Positions 36,327 to 48,167 of a stretch of DNA of 64,000 bases are shown one piece after another. The first letter of the stretch is position 1. Every line of letters starts with the position of its first letter. The translations under genes were made by a program, and so were the position numbers. The notes below the pieces were generated by a model. The model made no database searches, was not told the DNA's origin, and worked only from the letters and a program-made list of their open reading frames with translations. This stretch comes from Skermanella sp. TT6 (GTDB lineage: Bacteria > Pseudomonadota > Alphaproteobacteria > Azospirillales > Azospirillaceae), in the NCBI RefSeq assembly GCF_016653635.2, contig NZ_CP067420.1:4428001-4492000 (forward strand), given 5' to 3'.

Positions 36327-38141
36327 GTGCCAAAATCGATTACCCAATATCGCGTCTTCATCGGGTCTCCGGGCGGATTGGAAGAAGAGCGCAACAGTTT
36401 CAAGCAGCTGCTCGACCGGTATTCGATCGTGCATGGCGGACATCATGACGTCATGTTCCATCCCGTCGGATGGGAAGATACGACCGCAGGCGTCGGGCGT
36501 CCGCAGGCGTTGATCAACGAGGATCTCAAGCAGTGCGACTACGCCGTGTTCGTGCTGCACGACCGCTGGGGCTCTCCGACCGGGCCGACCTACAGTTCGG
36601 GCACTGAGGAGGAATTCGCGCTTGCGGAGGAGCTGTACCGTGCGGCCAAGATCTACAATATCGCGCTTTTCTTCAAGGACGTGGACAAAAGCAAACGAAA
36701 CGATCCGGGACCACAATTGAAGGCGGTTCTGGAATTCAAAAGGCGGATCGAAGACGAGAAACGATACCTGTTTCGACAGTACGTGCATAGCGCCGACTTC
36801 ACTGACGCTCTCGAAGTCCATCTGGCAAGCTGGCTTCGGAATCATCTGATGACGGCACGCGGATCTTCGATGCTCGACCCAGTCGCGAAAGCCGCCTCGT
36901 CGATCTCCGGCGCGGTCCGTTCGCCCACCGCCGAGCCTACGTTCGATTATTGGATCAACGAGGCGAAGAGCCTCACGAGCGCAAGCACTCCAGATTACAC
37001 GAGAGCATTGTTCTGTGCCGAAAAGGCGATTGGTGCATCCCGGCCTGGGAAGGAGTGGGCCGAGGCAAAAAACCTTTGGGGAAAATGCCAGTACAACCTA
37101 GGAAAGTTGAACGAGGCAATCGGCACCTTTATGGAGGTGGACGACAGGCTGGCAACATCACAGCATCCGGATCACCGCGAACAGGTCGCTAGGGCGCTCG
37201 TCAACAAGGGCCTCACCCTCGACAAACTTGGGCGCAGCCAGGATGAAATCGCCGTCTACGACGATATCCTCGCCCGCTTCGGCTCCGCGGCCGAACCGGC
37301 GCTGCGCGAACAGGTCGCCAGGGCGCTCGTCAACAAGGGCATCGCCCTCGGCGAACTCGGACGCGGCCAGGACGAAATCGCCGTCTACGACGATATCCTC
37401 GCCCGCTTCGGCTCCGCGGCCGAACCGGCGCTGCGCGAACGGGTTGCCAGGGCGCTCGTCAACAAGGGTATCACCCTCGGCCAACTCGGGCGCGGCCAGG
37501 ACGAAATCGCCGTCTACGACGATATCCTCGCCCGCTTCGGCTCCGCGGCCGAACCGGCGCTGCGCGAACAGGTCGCCAGGGCGCTCGTCAACAAGGGCAT
37601 CGCCCTCGGCGAACTCGGACGCGGCCAGGACGAAATCGCCGTCTACGACGATCTCCTCGCCCGCTTCGGCTCCGCGGCCGAACCGGCGCTGCGCGAACGG
37701 GTTGCCAGGGCGCTCCGCAACAAGGGCATCGCCCTCGGCAAATTCGGACGCGGCCAGGACGCCCTCGCCGCCTACGACGATCTCCTCGCCCGCTTCGGCT
37801 CTGCGGCTGAACCGGGCCTACGTGAGCAAGTCGCCAGTGCGCTCCGCAACAAGGGGGTCACCCTCGGCAAACTCGGACGCGACCAGGACGCCCTCGCCGC
37901 CTACGACGATCTCCTCGCCCGCTTCGGCTCCGCAGCCGAACCGGCCCTGCGCGAACAGGTCGCCAAGGCGCTCCTCAACAAGGGCGTCGCCCTCGGCGAA
38001 CTCGGACGCGGCCAGGATGCCCTCGCCGCTTACGACGATTTCCTCGCCCGCTTCGGCTCCGCAGCGGAATCGGCGCTGCGGGAACTCGCTGATGATGTGC
38101 GGCTTGTCCGGGATTTCCTCAGGCTAAAGGCAGCCAAATAA
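36327..38141 (+). CDS. DUF4062 domain protein with seven near-identical TPR-like repeats
   Basis: A 604-residue protein. Residues 1-~170 form a DUF4062-type alpha/beta domain (YRVFIGSPGGLEEERNSFKQ, then NEDLKQCDYAVFVLHDRWG), a fold related to TIR/SEFIR domains and usually placed before STAND NTPases. A helical linker (~180-280) leads to seven 43-residue helical repeats (ALVNKGIALGELGRGQDEIA type), TPR-like but longer than 34 residues. There is no NTPase between them. GTG start with AAGGA 7 bases upstream. Its neighbours are repeats and an orphan two-gene module. A sensing or defence role is inferred from domain class. Confidence 0.75.
   Translation: MPKSITQYRVFIGSPGGLEEERNSFKQLLDRYSIVHGGHHDVMFHPVGWEDTTAGVGRPQALINEDLKQCDYAVFVLHDRWGSPTGPTYSSGTEEEFALAEELYRAAKIYNIALFFKDVDKSKRNDPGPQLKAVLEFKRRIEDEKRYLFRQYVHSADFTDALEVHLASWLRNHLMTARGSSMLDPVAKAASSISGAVRSPTAEPTFDYWINEAKSLTSASTPDYTRALFCAEKAIGASRPGKEWAEAKNLWGKCQYNLGKLNEAIGTFMEVDDRLATSQHPDHREQVARALVNKGLTLDKLGRSQDEIAVYDDILARFGSAAEPALREQVARALVNKGIALGELGRGQDEIAVYDDILARFGSAAEPALRERVARALVNKGITLGQLGRGQDEIAVYDDILARFGSAAEPALREQVARALVNKGIALGELGRGQDEIAVYDDLLARFGSAAEPALRERVARALRNKGIALGKFGRGQDALAAYDDLLARFGSAAEPGLREQVASALRNKGVTLGKLGRDQDALAAYDDLLARFGSAAEPALREQVAKALLNKGVALGELGRGQDALAAYDDFLARFGSAAESALRELADDVRLVRDFLRLKAAK
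37176..38078 (+). repeat. Seven tandem 129-bp coding repeats
   Basis: Units start at 37176, 37305, 37434, 37563, 37692, 37821 and 37950. Units 2 to 4 are almost identical in DNA, including silent positions; the outer units have drifted (DEIAVYDDIL changes to DALAAYDDLL towards the 3' end). The period is a multiple of three, so copy number can vary in frame. Confidence 0.95.
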
Positions 38142-38243
38142 AGGGTGTCCGGTCAGGCCGGACGCGCCAGCGCCTCGCGCCGCTCTTCGCCCGCCAGGGC
38201 GAACGCCGATGTCCGGCATCGACGCTCCGGCAGCGGTGTCGGC

Positions 38244-38266
38244 GTCGGCCTTCGGCCGAGGCCGAC
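38244..38266. repeat. REP-like hairpin (GTCGGCCT...AGGCCGAC) followed by CTACGG
   Basis: A perfect 8-bp inverted repeat closed by TCGGCCG. It is related to the hairpin at 8244-8274, and its flank CTACGGCG resembles that of the TTGCGCC repeat family. It lies in the 243-bp spacer between two convergent genes, together with another GC-rich hairpin at about 38185-38215. Confidence 0.5.
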
Positions 38267-38384
38267 CTACGGCGAACCGGGGGGGAGCGGTGCCTGTCCC
38301 GGCCGAGGACACGGGCGCCTCGTGAAGTCTCCCGTCCCGGCGAGACCGCCTTCGCGGCCGGTCCGGAAAGTTCCGCCTCCCCCC

Positions 38385-41048
38385 TCAGCTCAGCATGCTC
38401 GTCATCAGCGACCGCAGTTGTGCCGGCTTCACCGGCTTGTTGAGGAGCTGGAAGCCGCTGGCGTTGACTTCCTCCTGGACCTCGGGCAGGCGGTTGGCGG
38501 TGATGATCAGGCTGGGGATGGGGGCGCCGCAGTGGCGGGCGACGCGCTGCAGTTCGGCGACGCCGGTGGCGCCGTCCTCCAGGTGATAGTCGGCGATGGC
38601 GATGTCGGGGGCGCGTTCCATCCGGTCCAGGATGCCGATCGCCTCGCCGCCGGTGGTGGCGGTCACGACCGTGCAGCGCCAGCCCTCCAGCAGGGCGGTC
38701 ATGCCGGACAGGATGCTGCGCTCGTTGTCGATCACCAGCACCAGGGAGCCGGCGAGCCGGTTCGCGACGGCGGCGGGGGCCGGCTGGGGCGGGCGGATGG
38801 TGCGGCCGCGCTCGCCGAGCGGCACGGTCACGGAGAAGACAGACCCCCGGCCGGGGACGGAACGGACGCCGACGCGGTGGTCGAGCATGCGGGCGACGCG
38901 CTCGACGATCGCGAGGCCCAGGCCCATGCCGCGGTCGCGGGCGTTCTGGTCGTTGCCCAGGCGGCGGAACTCCTCGAAGATCTCGGCCAGCTTGTCCTCG
39001 GGAATGCCGGGTCCGGTGTCCCACACCTCTATGCGCAGGCGGCCCGCGGCCTGCCGGCAGCCCAGAAGCACGCGCCCGGTGCGGGTGTAGCGCATGGCGT
39101 TGCTGAGGAAGTTCTGGAGGATGCGGCGGAGCAGCCGGATGTCGCTGTGGACCACGGCGCTGCTCGACACGACGCGGAACTCCAGGTTCCGCTCCTTCGC
39201 CTGGGCCGCGTACTCGGTCGCCATGGCGCCCAGCAGGGATTCGATCGGGAAGGCGCCGGGCTCCGCCTGGACGACGCCGGCGTCCAGCTTGCTGATGTCG
39301 AGCAGGGCTCCCAGCAGGTCCTCGACCGCCGCCAGGGCCACGTCGGTATTGTCGATCAGCGAGGCGTTCTGGGGCGTCTGCTCCAGGTCGCTGAGCGCCG
39401 AGACGAACAGGCGGGCGGCGTTGAGGGGTTGCAGCAGGTCGTGGCTGGCGGCGGCCAGGAACTTGGTCTTGGACAGGTTGGCCTGCTCGGCGTCGGCCTT
39501 GGCGACCCGCAACGCCTCCTCGATCTGCTTGCGCTCGGCGATCTCCTGGTGGAGCTTGCCGTTCAGCGCCATCAGGGCGGCGGTGCGCTCGTCCACCCGG
39601 CGCTCCAGGCTTTCCTTGGATTCCTTCAGCGCCTCGGCGACCATGCGGCGCTCGGTGATGTCCTGGATCAGGGCGAAATAGCCCACGACCTCGCCGTTCT
39701 CGCCGAAATGGGGGATGTATGTCGCCAGCGCGTAGCGGACGGCGCCGTTCTCGGCCGGAAGCTCCATCTCGAAGGTGACTTCCTGGCCGGCGAGCGCCGC
39801 CAGCACGTTGGGCCGGCGCTGCTCGTAATGCTGGCGGCCCAGCGCCACCCACATGGGCTGGCCGTCGATCTCCTCCCGCGGGCGGTTGAACCAGTCCTCG
39901 TAGGGCTTGTTGACGAAGCGGAAGCGCTGGTCGCTGTCCACATAGGCGATCAGGGCCGGCATCGCGTCGGTGATGGTGCGGATGCGCCGCTCGCTGTCGC
40001 GCAGGGCCTCCTCGTTCCGCTTGCGCGCGGTGATGTCGGTGTAGGTGTTGACGAAGCCGCCGCCCGGCATGACCGTGCGCCGGATGTCGAGCACCCTGCC
40101 CTGCCACTCCTCCTCCAGCGCCAGGGGCCGTTCCGCCAGGTCCTGGTAGGACATCGCCATGCCGCTGAGCCCCGCCCAGCCGAGGCGGGTATTGTGGCGG
40201 ACGAAGTCCTGGTAGGTGGCACCATGCCGGACCACGTCGGGCGGCAGGTCGAGCAGATGGGCGAAATTGTCGTTCCAGGCGACCAGCTTCAGGTCCCTGT
40301 CATAGACCGCGACGCCCTGGGCGATGTTGTCCAGGGTGGCCTGGAGCAGCACCGACTTTTCCGCCAACTCCTGCTCGCGGCGGCGGGTCTCGTCCCGCTT
40401 CAGGTCGGTGATGTCGGTATAGACGCCGACCACGCCGCCGTCCCGGGTGCGCCGCTCGTTGACCTGCATCCAGCGGCCGTCTGCCAGCGCGTGGACATAG
40501 GGGCCCTGCGGGTTGCGGTGCTGGACCATGCGCTGGTCGAACCAGCCCTGCCCGCCGTCGCGGACGTCCTGGACCGACCGGGTCTCCACCGCCAACCGGG
40601 CGATCTCGTCGAAGGCGATGCCGGGCCGGATCCGGTCCTCGAAGGCCGGCCAGAAGGCCAGGTACTTGCCGTTGCACATGACCAGCCGGTCGTCGCCATC
40701 GAACAGGGCGAAGCCCTCGTTGACGGACTCGATCGCCTCGGCCAGCCGGGCCTGCACCGTCTCCGCCATCTCCTTGGCGCGGGCGAGGTCGCGGTTGGAG
40801 CGCTCCAGCTCGCGCAGCGTCTGCTCCAGCTCGATCGTGCGCTCGCGGACCTTGGTCTCCAGCACGATGGCGGTCTGGAACAGAGAGAAGGCGCTGCCCT
40901 GGAAGTCCATGCTGCGCTCGACCCGGTCCATCAGGACCTTGTTGATGCGGTGCAGCTTCCGGTTCTCGCGCTCCAGCTCGGCGATGCGCTGCTGTTCCGG
41001 CGTCTGCCCCGGCTCGGGCGCCGGGGATTCAAGGGTCAGGACTCGCAT
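38385..41048 (-). CDS. Hybrid sensor histidine kinase, three PAS domains and receiver (NahK-like)
   Basis: An 887-residue cytoplasmic kinase. It has a coiled coil (about 15-105), then three PAS domains (~105-225, ~235-355, ~358-480; e.g. AIESVNEGFALFDGDDRLV). The dimerisation/phospho-acceptor motif is ASHDLLQPLNAARLF, the HATPase has DTGPGIPEDKLAEIFEEF and GMGLGLAIVERVARM, and a C-terminal receiver carries the Asp in DIAIADYHLEDG. No transmembrane helix. It overlaps the upstream FIST-domain gene by 13 bp, the known NosP-NahK arrangement in which the FIST protein controls the kinase. Its response partner is not in the window. Confidence 0.88.
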   Translation of the reverse strand: MRVLTLESPAPEPGQTPEQQRIAELERENRKLHRINKVLMDRVERSMDFQGSAFSLFQTAIVLETKVRERTIELEQTLRELERSNRDLARAKEMAETVQARLAEAIESVNEGFALFDGDDRLVMCNGKYLAFWPAFEDRIRPGIAFDEIARLAVETRSVQDVRDGGQGWFDQRMVQHRNPQGPYVHALADGRWMQVNERRTRDGGVVGVYTDITDLKRDETRRREQELAEKSVLLQATLDNIAQGVAVYDRDLKLVAWNDNFAHLLDLPPDVVRHGATYQDFVRHNTRLGWAGLSGMAMSYQDLAERPLALEEEWQGRVLDIRRTVMPGGGFVNTYTDITARKRNEEALRDSERRIRTITDAMPALIAYVDSDQRFRFVNKPYEDWFNRPREEIDGQPMWVALGRQHYEQRRPNVLAALAGQEVTFEMELPAENGAVRYALATYIPHFGENGEVVGYFALIQDITERRMVAEALKESKESLERRVDERTAALMALNGKLHQEIAERKQIEEALRVAKADAEQANLSKTKFLAAASHDLLQPLNAARLFVSALSDLEQTPQNASLIDNTDVALAAVEDLLGALLDISKLDAGVVQAEPGAFPIESLLGAMATEYAAQAKERNLEFRVVSSSAVVHSDIRLLRRILQNFLSNAMRYTRTGRVLLGCRQAAGRLRIEVWDTGPGIPEDKLAEIFEEFRRLGNDQNARDRGMGLGLAIVERVARMLDHRVGVRSVPGRGSVFSVTVPLGERGRTIRPPQPAPAAVANRLAGSLVLVIDNERSILSGMTALLEGWRCTVVTATTGGEAIGILDRMERAPDIAIADYHLEDGATGVAELQRVARHCGAPIPSLIITANRLPEVQEEVNASGFQLLNKPVKPAQLRSLMTSMLS

Positions 41049-42388
41049 CGCGCACCTATGGCGACGCCGGTGAAGGTCTGGTTGACATGCATCGCGTTGA
41101 ACTGCTCTCCGTAGGTGCAGAACCCGATCACGTTGTTTCGGGCGAGCACCTTGGAAACCAGGTGCTTGATCTGCTTCTGCTCCATCTCCAGGCTGCGCAG
41201 GATGCAGTCGCAGCCCAGGATCAGCTCCGGCTCCCCGACGTCGTCGTGCAGCCGGCTGAACAGGTTCTCCAGGTTCTGGACCAGGTCCACGCCCTCCGCG
41301 ACGGTCAGCACGATGCCCTCGTCGATGGCGCAGAAGAAGGTGAGGCTCTCGTCGTCATTGACCTTCTGGATCGATCGCACATGGTATTCGCCGCCGACCC
41401 GCACGACGACGGGGTAGGCCGCGAAGATCATCGGGGTCAGCGGCTCGCCTTCCAGCCCGACCATCCGTGCATACTCCCGCCCCGCCGGCTCGGCATTGAT
41501 CTCCGTCACGATGCGGCGGGCGGGATCGGCCTCCGTCACCACCATCTTGCGGTCGGAGCTGACGAAATGCTCGGTGCGGAACACGGTGAAGCGGCGCACC
41601 GTGTCGACCAGCACCAGGACGGCGGCGTTGCTGCGGAACTCCCCGTCGTGGAGGATCCAGGTCCGGGTGAACCGGAGGTCGTCCCCGGCCGAGCCGCCGA
41701 ACAGCGGGATGTCGCCGAGCGCCGAATAGATCGAGCTGACCACCAGCTCCTCCCGCACGGACAGCCCGTCGATCAGCAGCAGGGCGAAGCTCTTGCCGGC
41801 GACGGGCTCGCGGTCGTCCAGGGAGGCGTCGAGGCTGGCGTCGAGGGCGGCGCCCTCCAGGGCGGCGTCCCGGCGGGCGGACAGGCTGCGCACCAGGGCA
41901 TGGGCTTGGGCGATCTCGAACCCTTCCAGGTCGTCGATCCGCTCGGCCACGGCGGAGAAGTCGCTGCGCGGGAAGCTGACCCCGGTGATCGACCCGGTCA
42001 TGTAGCCGACCGGGGTGATCTCGCCCGCGGTGGTGCAGCCGATCACCAGCGTGTCGCCGAACAGGCCGGCCAGCGCGGGGCCGAGCGCTTCCAGATCGTA
42101 CTGGGGCGAGCAGAACACCAGGACGAAGGCCATGTCGGGCTGGGCTATGGCGTCGTACAGGTCGCGGGCGGCCTGACGGGGATCGAGGGCGTGACTCATG
42201 CCCCGGCGCAGCCGGGGGGATCGCGCGTCGATGGCGGCCCGGCCCAGGGCGCCGGTCGGCTGGACGGGCACCTCCTCCTCGGCGGGCGGCGGCAGAGGCG
42301 CCGCCTTCACCAGGCTGTCCAGGTGCTTGAGAGCCGGCACGCGCGACGTCCGACCGCCGACGCGGCCGGTGCGAGGCCCCTTGGCCAT
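41036..42388 (-). CDS. FIST-domain protein, NosP-like
   Basis: A 450-residue protein. After a basic, disordered N-terminus (~1-60) comes the FIST N domain (DMAFVLVFCSPQYDLEALGP, VIGCTTAGEITPVGYMTGSI) and, from ~290, the FIST C domain (GCDCILRSLEMEQ, NVIGFCTYGEQFNAMHVNQT). In Pseudomonas, Shewanella and Legionella such proteins next to hybrid kinases bind heme and nitric oxide (NosP). Candidate His ligands exist but I cannot assign one. The ATG at 42388 has GGAGAAAC 8 bases upstream; a longer open frame is ignored. Co-translated with the kinase gene. Confidence 0.82.
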   Translation of the reverse strand: MAKGPRTGRVGGRTSRVPALKHLDSLVKAAPLPPPAEEEVPVQPTGALGRAAIDARSPRLRRGMSHALDPRQAARDLYDAIAQPDMAFVLVFCSPQYDLEALGPALAGLFGDTLVIGCTTAGEITPVGYMTGSITGVSFPRSDFSAVAERIDDLEGFEIAQAHALVRSLSARRDAALEGAALDASLDASLDDREPVAGKSFALLLIDGLSVREELVVSSIYSALGDIPLFGGSAGDDLRFTRTWILHDGEFRSNAAVLVLVDTVRRFTVFRTEHFVSSDRKMVVTEADPARRIVTEINAEPAGREYARMVGLEGEPLTPMIFAAYPVVVRVGGEYHVRSIQKVNDDESLTFFCAIDEGIVLTVAEGVDLVQNLENLFSRLHDDVGEPELILGCDCILRSLEMEQKQIKHLVSKVLARNNVIGFCTYGEQFNAMHVNQTFTGVAIGARCES

Positions 42389-42528
42389 TTGAGTTTCTCC
42401 GCCTTTCCCCTGGCTGCGGGCGGTCGGCGGGAGCGATCCAACCGATCCCCCCGCCTGCGCCGCCCCTGCAGGCACAAAATTACCCCCCGGGGAACGGTTC
42501 TGCCAAGGGCGCTGCCCAGGGTGCGGCG

Positions 42529-42544
42529 TTAGACCAAAGTCTAA
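42529..42544. promoter_or_regulatory. Perfect palindrome TTAGACCAAAGTCTAA, candidate operator
   Basis: A 6-bp inverted repeat with a 4-bp spacer midway between the divergent FIST-domain gene (start 42388) and DUF1127 gene (start 42690). The half-site AGTCTAA also occurs at 44375-44381 upstream of coxG. The form suits a LuxR/GerE- or MarR-type dimer. Confidence 0.45.
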
Positions 42545-42689
42545 GCATCGGGTCCGAACCGGAATGCCGGCAGGAAAATGGAGAAAATACGGGGGCGTGT
42601 AAGCGGGTTCACAGTCGCCGAGGTCCTCTCCGCCCATGATCCGCCAGCTCATGGTTAATGAACGGCAAATAAAACCGAAGGGACCTATC

Positions 42690-42902
42690 ATGTTCGCCTT
42701 GCAGCAGATCACGATGCCGGCAGCCGGGCGGCTTCCGGCTCACCTGTTCCGGAGGATGCGGGCCGCCGTCCGGCGCCTGTTCCGGGAGCGGGCCAACCGC
42801 AGACTGGAGCAGCACCTCTCGGCGATGGACGACGCGATGCTGCGCGACCTCGGCATCGAACGGCAGCGGATCCGCGACGCGGTGAGAAACGGACGGCCGT
42901 GA
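42690..42902 (+). CDS. DUF1127 small protein
   Basis: A 70-residue, Arg-rich protein. The C-terminal ~35 residues match DUF1127: RRLEQHLSAMDDAMLRDLGIERQRIRDAV. Small alphaproteobacterial DUF1127 proteins bind RNA or modulate phosphate and carbon metabolism; longer members regulate transcription. GAAGGGACC precedes the ATG at 42690 by 4 bases. The P450 gene begins 85 bp downstream on the same strand. Confidence 0.88.
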   Translation: MFALQQITMPAAGRLPAHLFRRMRAAVRRLFRERANRRLEQHLSAMDDAMLRDLGIERQRIRDAVRNGRP

Positions 42903-42987
42903 GGATTTCCCCGCGCCCACGGAACGATGCCCCGCCCGAACGCATAAAGGAGGGATGGAAAAGCAGGGCACAGCACGAGGGGAATCC

Positions 42988-44334
42988 ATGTCCGCCGATA
43001 TCGCCGCCAAGCCGGGGCCGCTGCCGAGGGCAAGCCTGCGGGACACCCTGGCCGCCGTCGCCGAGATCGTCCTTCCGACGATCTCCAAGGGCGTCATCAT
43101 CCGGAGGCCGAGGGTGGTGGGGCTTGCGGAACGGCTGGGACTGGACGGGCGGGCCGTCCGGCGCATGCAGCGGCTGCGGGCCAAGTACGGGCCGGGGCCG
43201 CTGATGCTGGCGATCCCGGGCCGCAACCAGGCGATCATCCTGTCGCCGGAGGACGTGCATACCGTGCTGGACAACGCGCCGGAGCCTTTCTCCCCCGCAA
43301 GCGCGGAGAAGCGGGCGGCCCTCGCGCACCTGGAACCGCACGCCTCGCTGATCTCCCGAGGGCCGAAGCGGGACGACCGCCGGCGGTTCAACGAGCAGGT
43401 GCTGGACAGCGGCTGCCCGGTCCACCGGATGGGCGAGCGGTTCGTGGCGGTCGTGGGTGAGGAAGCCCGGGCCCTGCTGAAGACGGCAGGGTCCCGCGGC
43501 GAGCTGGCCTGGGACGATTTCACCGCGTCGTGGCAACACATGGTGCGGCGGGTGGTGCTGGGCGACGCGGCGCGCGACGACGAGGACCTGACCGACATGC
43601 TGGCCCGGCTGCGCGCGGCGGGCAACTGGGCGTTCCTGCGGCCCCAGCGCAAGGGGCTGCGCGACCGCTTCTACGAGCGGCTGGAGGGGCATCTGGCGCG
43701 GGCCGAGCCGGGCAGCCTGGCCGCGGTCATCGCCGCCACGCCGCAGACGGCGGACACGGCGCCGGCGCACCAGGTGGCGCACTGGTTCTTCGCCTTCGAT
43801 CCCGGCGGCATGGCGACCTTCAGGGCGCTGGCGCTGCTGGCCTCGCATCCCGACCAGGCCGGCCGGGCGCGGCGGGAGATCGGGGCGGCGGGACCGGAAG
43901 GGCGCCGGGACCTGACGTTCCTGCGGGCCTGCATCCTCGAGTCGCTGCGGCTCTGGCCGACCACGCCGGCCGTGCTGAGGGAAACGACCCGCGAGACGCG
44001 GTGGGACACCGGCACCATGCCGAAGAACACGAGCGTCTTCATCTTCGCCCCCTTCTTCCACCGCGACGACGAGAACCTGCCCTATGCCCACAGCTTCTCC
44101 CCCGACCTGTGGATGGACGGCGTGCGCCAGGGAGGCTGGCCGCTGATCCCGTTCAGCGGCGGACCGGCCATCTGTCCCGCGCGCGACCTGGTTCCCATGC
44201 TCGGCAGCGCGATGCTGGCGGCCCTGCTGGACGGCCGGCAGGTCGCCCTGAAGGACCCGGCGAGGATCGATCCCGGCGCGCCGCTGCCCGGGACGCTGGA
44301 CAACTATACCCTGCGCTTCGACCTGCGGGATTGA
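42988..44334 (+). CDS. Cytochrome P450 with atypical heme-ligand motif
   Basis: A 448-residue protein. The K-helix ExxR is present (ILESLRLWPTTPAVLRET), the meander holds FHRDDENLPYAHSFSPDLW, and the heme-binding loop is PFSGGPAICPARDLVP with the axial Cys. The usual Arg/His two residues before Cys and the Gly two after it are replaced by Ala and Ala. The I-helix is weak (AHWFFAFDPGGMATFRAL) and lacks the classical acid-Thr pair, with Met-Ala-Thr instead. No signal or membrane anchor. GAGGGGAATCC precedes the ATG at 42988. The substrate is unknown; no ferredoxin gene is adjacent. Confidence 0.82.
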   Translation: MSADIAAKPGPLPRASLRDTLAAVAEIVLPTISKGVIIRRPRVVGLAERLGLDGRAVRRMQRLRAKYGPGPLMLAIPGRNQAIILSPEDVHTVLDNAPEPFSPASAEKRAALAHLEPHASLISRGPKRDDRRRFNEQVLDSGCPVHRMGERFVAVVGEEARALLKTAGSRGELAWDDFTASWQHMVRRVVLGDAARDDEDLTDMLARLRAAGNWAFLRPQRKGLRDRFYERLEGHLARAEPGSLAAVIAATPQTADTAPAHQVAHWFFAFDPGGMATFRALALLASHPDQAGRARREIGAAGPEGRRDLTFLRACILESLRLWPTTPAVLRETTRETRWDTGTMPKNTSVFIFAPFFHRDDENLPYAHSFSPDLWMDGVRQGGWPLIPFSGGPAICPARDLVPMLGSAMLAALLDGRQVALKDPARIDPGAPLPGTLDNYTLRFDLRD

Positions 44335-44448
44335 CCCGTTCCTCCCGGCCCCCGGTGCCAAGCTCTTGATCGAAAGTCTAATGTGCCGCACTCTCCTGCG
44401 ACAATTAGTCTGCATCCAAGAAAAATCGGGACCGGGAGGAACCATTCC

Positions 44449-45150
44449 ATGGACATGTCCGGCAGTTACCGGGTCACGGCGCCGCGCGAAGACGTGTGGG
44501 CCGCGCTGAACGATCCGGCCATCCTGAAGCAATGCATCCCCGGCTGCGAGGAGATCGAGAAGCAGTCCGACACCGAGATGACCGCGAAGGTGACCGCCAA
44601 GGTCGGCCCGGTGAAGGCCAAGTTCGCCGGGAAGGTCACGCTCAGCGACATCGATCCGCCCAACGGCTATACCATCACCGGCGAAGGGACCGGCGGGGCC
44701 GCCGGATTCGGCAAGGGCGGGGCCGCGGTCAAGCTGTTGCCGGACGGCGACGGCGCCACCGTCCTCGAATATACCGCCCACGCCCAGGTCGGCGGCAAGC
44801 TGGCCCAGATCGGCTCCCGGCTGATCGACGGCACGGCGCGCAAGATGGCGGACGATTTCTTCGCCAAGTTCAGCGAGGTGGTGGGCGGGCCGCAGGACGC
44901 CGGGGAACGGGCGGTCCCGGAGGACCGGCCCGAGTCGGCCCCCGCCCCGGAGCCTGCCCCGGAGCCTGCCGCGGTCCCGGGCGGCCAGATGGCTGCCCAG
45001 CCGGCCGCCATCGCCGCCTTCACGGCGGCCGCTCCGGCGGCGGAGTCCCGGGCAACCGGGGAGGAACCGGTCGATCTCCGCCTGGTCGGAATGGTGGCCC
45101 TTGCCGTGATCGCCTTCACCGTCATTCTCTATACGATCGCCGGCAGTTGA
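44449..45150 (+). CDS. coxG: CoxG-type SRPBCC protein with membrane anchor
   Basis: A 233-residue protein. Residues 1-~145 are a CoxG/SRPBCC lipid-binding-like domain (GSYRVTAPREDVWAALNDPA, CIPGCEEIEK, YTAHAQVGGKLAQIGSRLID). A Pro/Ala/Glu linker and one C-terminal transmembrane helix (~212-230) follow. CoxG proteins help recruit CO dehydrogenase to the membrane and deliver electrons to quinones. GGGAGGAACC precedes the ATG. It leads the S-L-M cluster (75-bp gap), so co-transcription is likely. Confidence 0.9.
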   Translation: MDMSGSYRVTAPREDVWAALNDPAILKQCIPGCEEIEKQSDTEMTAKVTAKVGPVKAKFAGKVTLSDIDPPNGYTITGEGTGGAAGFGKGGAAVKLLPDGDGATVLEYTAHAQVGGKLAQIGSRLIDGTARKMADDFFAKFSEVVGGPQDAGERAVPEDRPESAPAPEPAPEPAAVPGGQMAAQPAAIAAFTAAAPAAESRATGEEPVDLRLVGMVALAVIAFTVILYTIAGS

Positions 45151-45225
45151 CCGGCCCGGTCCGTCCGAGTCCCAACCAATAAAAAGCCTTGGCAATAAAA
45201 AATCCTAGCGAGGAAAGGCTCAGAA

Positions 45226-45720
<495 letters not shown>

Positions 45721-45736
45721 GGAAGGGGCAGCAACC

Positions 45737-48145
<2,409 letters not shown>

Positions 48146-48167
48146 GCGATCGGGGAGGAAAAGAGCC

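Noticed and set aside
37176-38078. CRISPR array or mobile element suspected from regular 129-bp repeats
   Set aside because: The repeats are contiguous without spacers and in frame with a protein; they are coding repeats.
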